Below, one piece after another: positions 40,068-40,786 of a stretch of 40,786 nt of DNA. The notes under the pieces were generated by a model. It did no database searches. It was not told the DNA's origin and was given only the letters and a program-made list of their open reading frames with translations. Source of the DNA: Nevskiales bacterium (GTDB taxonomy: Bacteria; Pseudomonadota; Gammaproteobacteria; Nevskiales; DATLYR01); assembly GCA_035574475.1 (NCBI GenBank), contig DATLYR010000161.1, forward strand, positions 1 through 40,786, read 5' to 3'. Position 1 is the stretch's first letter. The number at the start of each line of letters is the position of its first letter. Position numbers and translations under genes: made by a program.

Positions 40068-40092
40068 AATGCGTGAGTCCTACTCACGCATT
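40068..40092. promoter_or_regulatory. Perfect inverted repeat before the LysR gene
   Basis: An 11-bp perfect palindrome, aatgcgtgagt-cct-actcacgcatt, lies between the divergent EamA and LysR genes and ends four bases before the LysR start. Its placement is that of an autoregulatory operator; the T-N11-A core of LysR sites fits inside it. No separate ribosome site is seen before the LysR ATG. Confidence 0.5.
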
Positions 40093-40096
40093 GCGA

Positions 40097-40786
40097 ATGT
40101 TCGACCGACTTCCACCCTTGCAGACTTTGCGTGCCTTCGAGGCAGCAGGGCGACTGCTGAGCATGACGCGGGCGGCCGAGGAGCTTCACCTGACACACGG
40201 CGCCATCAGTCGGCACATTGCTACGCTCGAACGCGACCTCGGAAAGCCACTGTTCCTGCGCCTGACGCGCCGCATCGTACTGACCGAGGCTGGTGCCGAG
40301 TTTCATGCGATAGTGGCTCGCCTGCTCGGCGAACTGGCCAGCGAGGCCCAGCGCCTGCGCGGTGAAGGCAGTGGCAATCGCCTGATCATCAGCACCAGTG
40401 TCTCTTTCGCCAGCAAGTGGCTGGCGCCGCGCTTGCCGAGCCTCAAAGCGAGCTGCCCGCAGTTCGATGTACACCTGGACGTGACGGATTTGAACGTGGA
40501 CCTGCGTGCCGGTCATGTCGATGCCGCGATCCGCTACGGATACGGCCGCTATCCGCACGTGATGGCCGAGCGCATCCTGGAAGAGACGGTCACGCCGGTC
40601 TGCAGCCCGGCGTACAGCGCCGAGGTGGGCGGGCTTGCATCACCCGCAGACCTGCTGCGCTGCACCCTGCTGCACGAGGTCGGCATGCTGGCCAACTGGG
40701 AGCAGTGGTTCGCGCTAGCGAGTCTGGGGCAGCAGCGCCCACCGCGCGGTCCCACGTACAGCCATGGCAGCATGGCTGTGGAGGCC
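40097..40786 (+). CDS. LysR-family transcription regulator, GcvA-like (partial)
   Basis: The first 230 codons of a LysR-type regulator, running off the right edge. The helix-turn-helix is clear (LQTLRAFEAAGRLLSMTRAA, EELHLTHGAISRHIATLERD), followed by the linker helix and the start of the substrate-binding domain (NRLIISTSVSFASKWLAPRL, DVTDLNVDLRAGHVDAAIRY). This is the GcvA/AmpR-like subgroup. It stands divergent from the EamA exporter, the usual layout of a LysR gene and its target. The missing C-terminal third prevents any statement on its ligand. Confidence 0.9.
   Translation, partial: MFDRLPPLQTLRAFEAAGRLLSMTRAAEELHLTHGAISRHIATLERDLGKPLFLRLTRRIVLTEAGAEFHAIVARLLGELASEAQRLRGEGSGNRLIISTSVSFASKWLAPRLPSLKASCPQFDVHLDVTDLNVDLRAGHVDAAIRYGYGRYPHVMAERILEETVTPVCSPAYSAEVGGLASPADLLRCTLLHEVGMLANWEQWFALASLGQQRPPRGPTYSHGSMAVEA

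Overview
The window is GC-rich, with compact operons and Shine-Dalgarno starts, and its gene families suit a proteobacterium, most likely a betaproteobacterium of the Rhodocyclales/Burkholderiales kind. That placement is inferred from gene content only. No rRNA, tRNA, CRISPR array or intact insertion sequence was seen.

Positions 1-16.7 kb form a methylated-amine and one-carbon region. It opens with the 3' end of glyA, a secreted cupin and a YeeE/YedE sulfur-type permease. A leftward operon follows (read from 9637 down to 2038): trimethylamine dehydrogenase (tmd), a membrane Fe-S oxidoreductase, a HEAT/LRV-repeat protein, etfB and etfA. A divergent rightward operon (10106-16698) encodes a GcvT-like folate protein, an APC permease, the three parts of a haem-dependent dimethylamine monooxygenase (DmmA-like, PDR-type reductase, DUF3445 haem subunit) and purU. 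Together they would take trimethylamine to dimethylamine to monomethylamine, send dehydrogenase electrons through ETF to the quinone pool, and pass the methyl carbons to folate and formate. Monomethylamine oxidation is not encoded here.

Positions 17.0-22.5 kb are regulatory: a NarL-type two-component pair, a PAS-PAS-GGDEF-EAL protein with both output domains degenerate, and a GlxA/GbdR-like AraC regulator. Positions 22.5-24.7 kb hold an AT-rich orphan ORF, a REP-like hairpin, a small cytochrome c, a DUF488 protein, and a PrlF antitoxin whose YhaV toxin partner is cut short.

Positions 24.9-38.9 kb are a defence island. Its rightward operon encodes a BrxR/CapW-like WYL regulator, a DrmD-like SNF2 helicase with DUF3883, a 60-bp-period structured tandem repeat, a NYN nuclease, a DUF1156 DNA methyltransferase, an AAA ATPase, a small PD-(D/E)xK-like protein and a DUF499 ATPase. 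It ends in a wrecked SIR2 gene. The first third of that gene (with GAGxS) lies on the plus strand and the next part (with TNxD and the catalytic His) lies inverted on the minus strand. Between and beside them sit a mer remnant (MerR head plus mer promoter) and a recombinase tail. The window closes with an EamA exporter and a divergent LysR regulator cut by the window end.

The most notable items are the defence operon (DISARM-related parts in an unusual set), its scrambled SIR2 end, the tandem structured repeat, and low-GC blocks in the methyltransferase between its two catalytic motifs.
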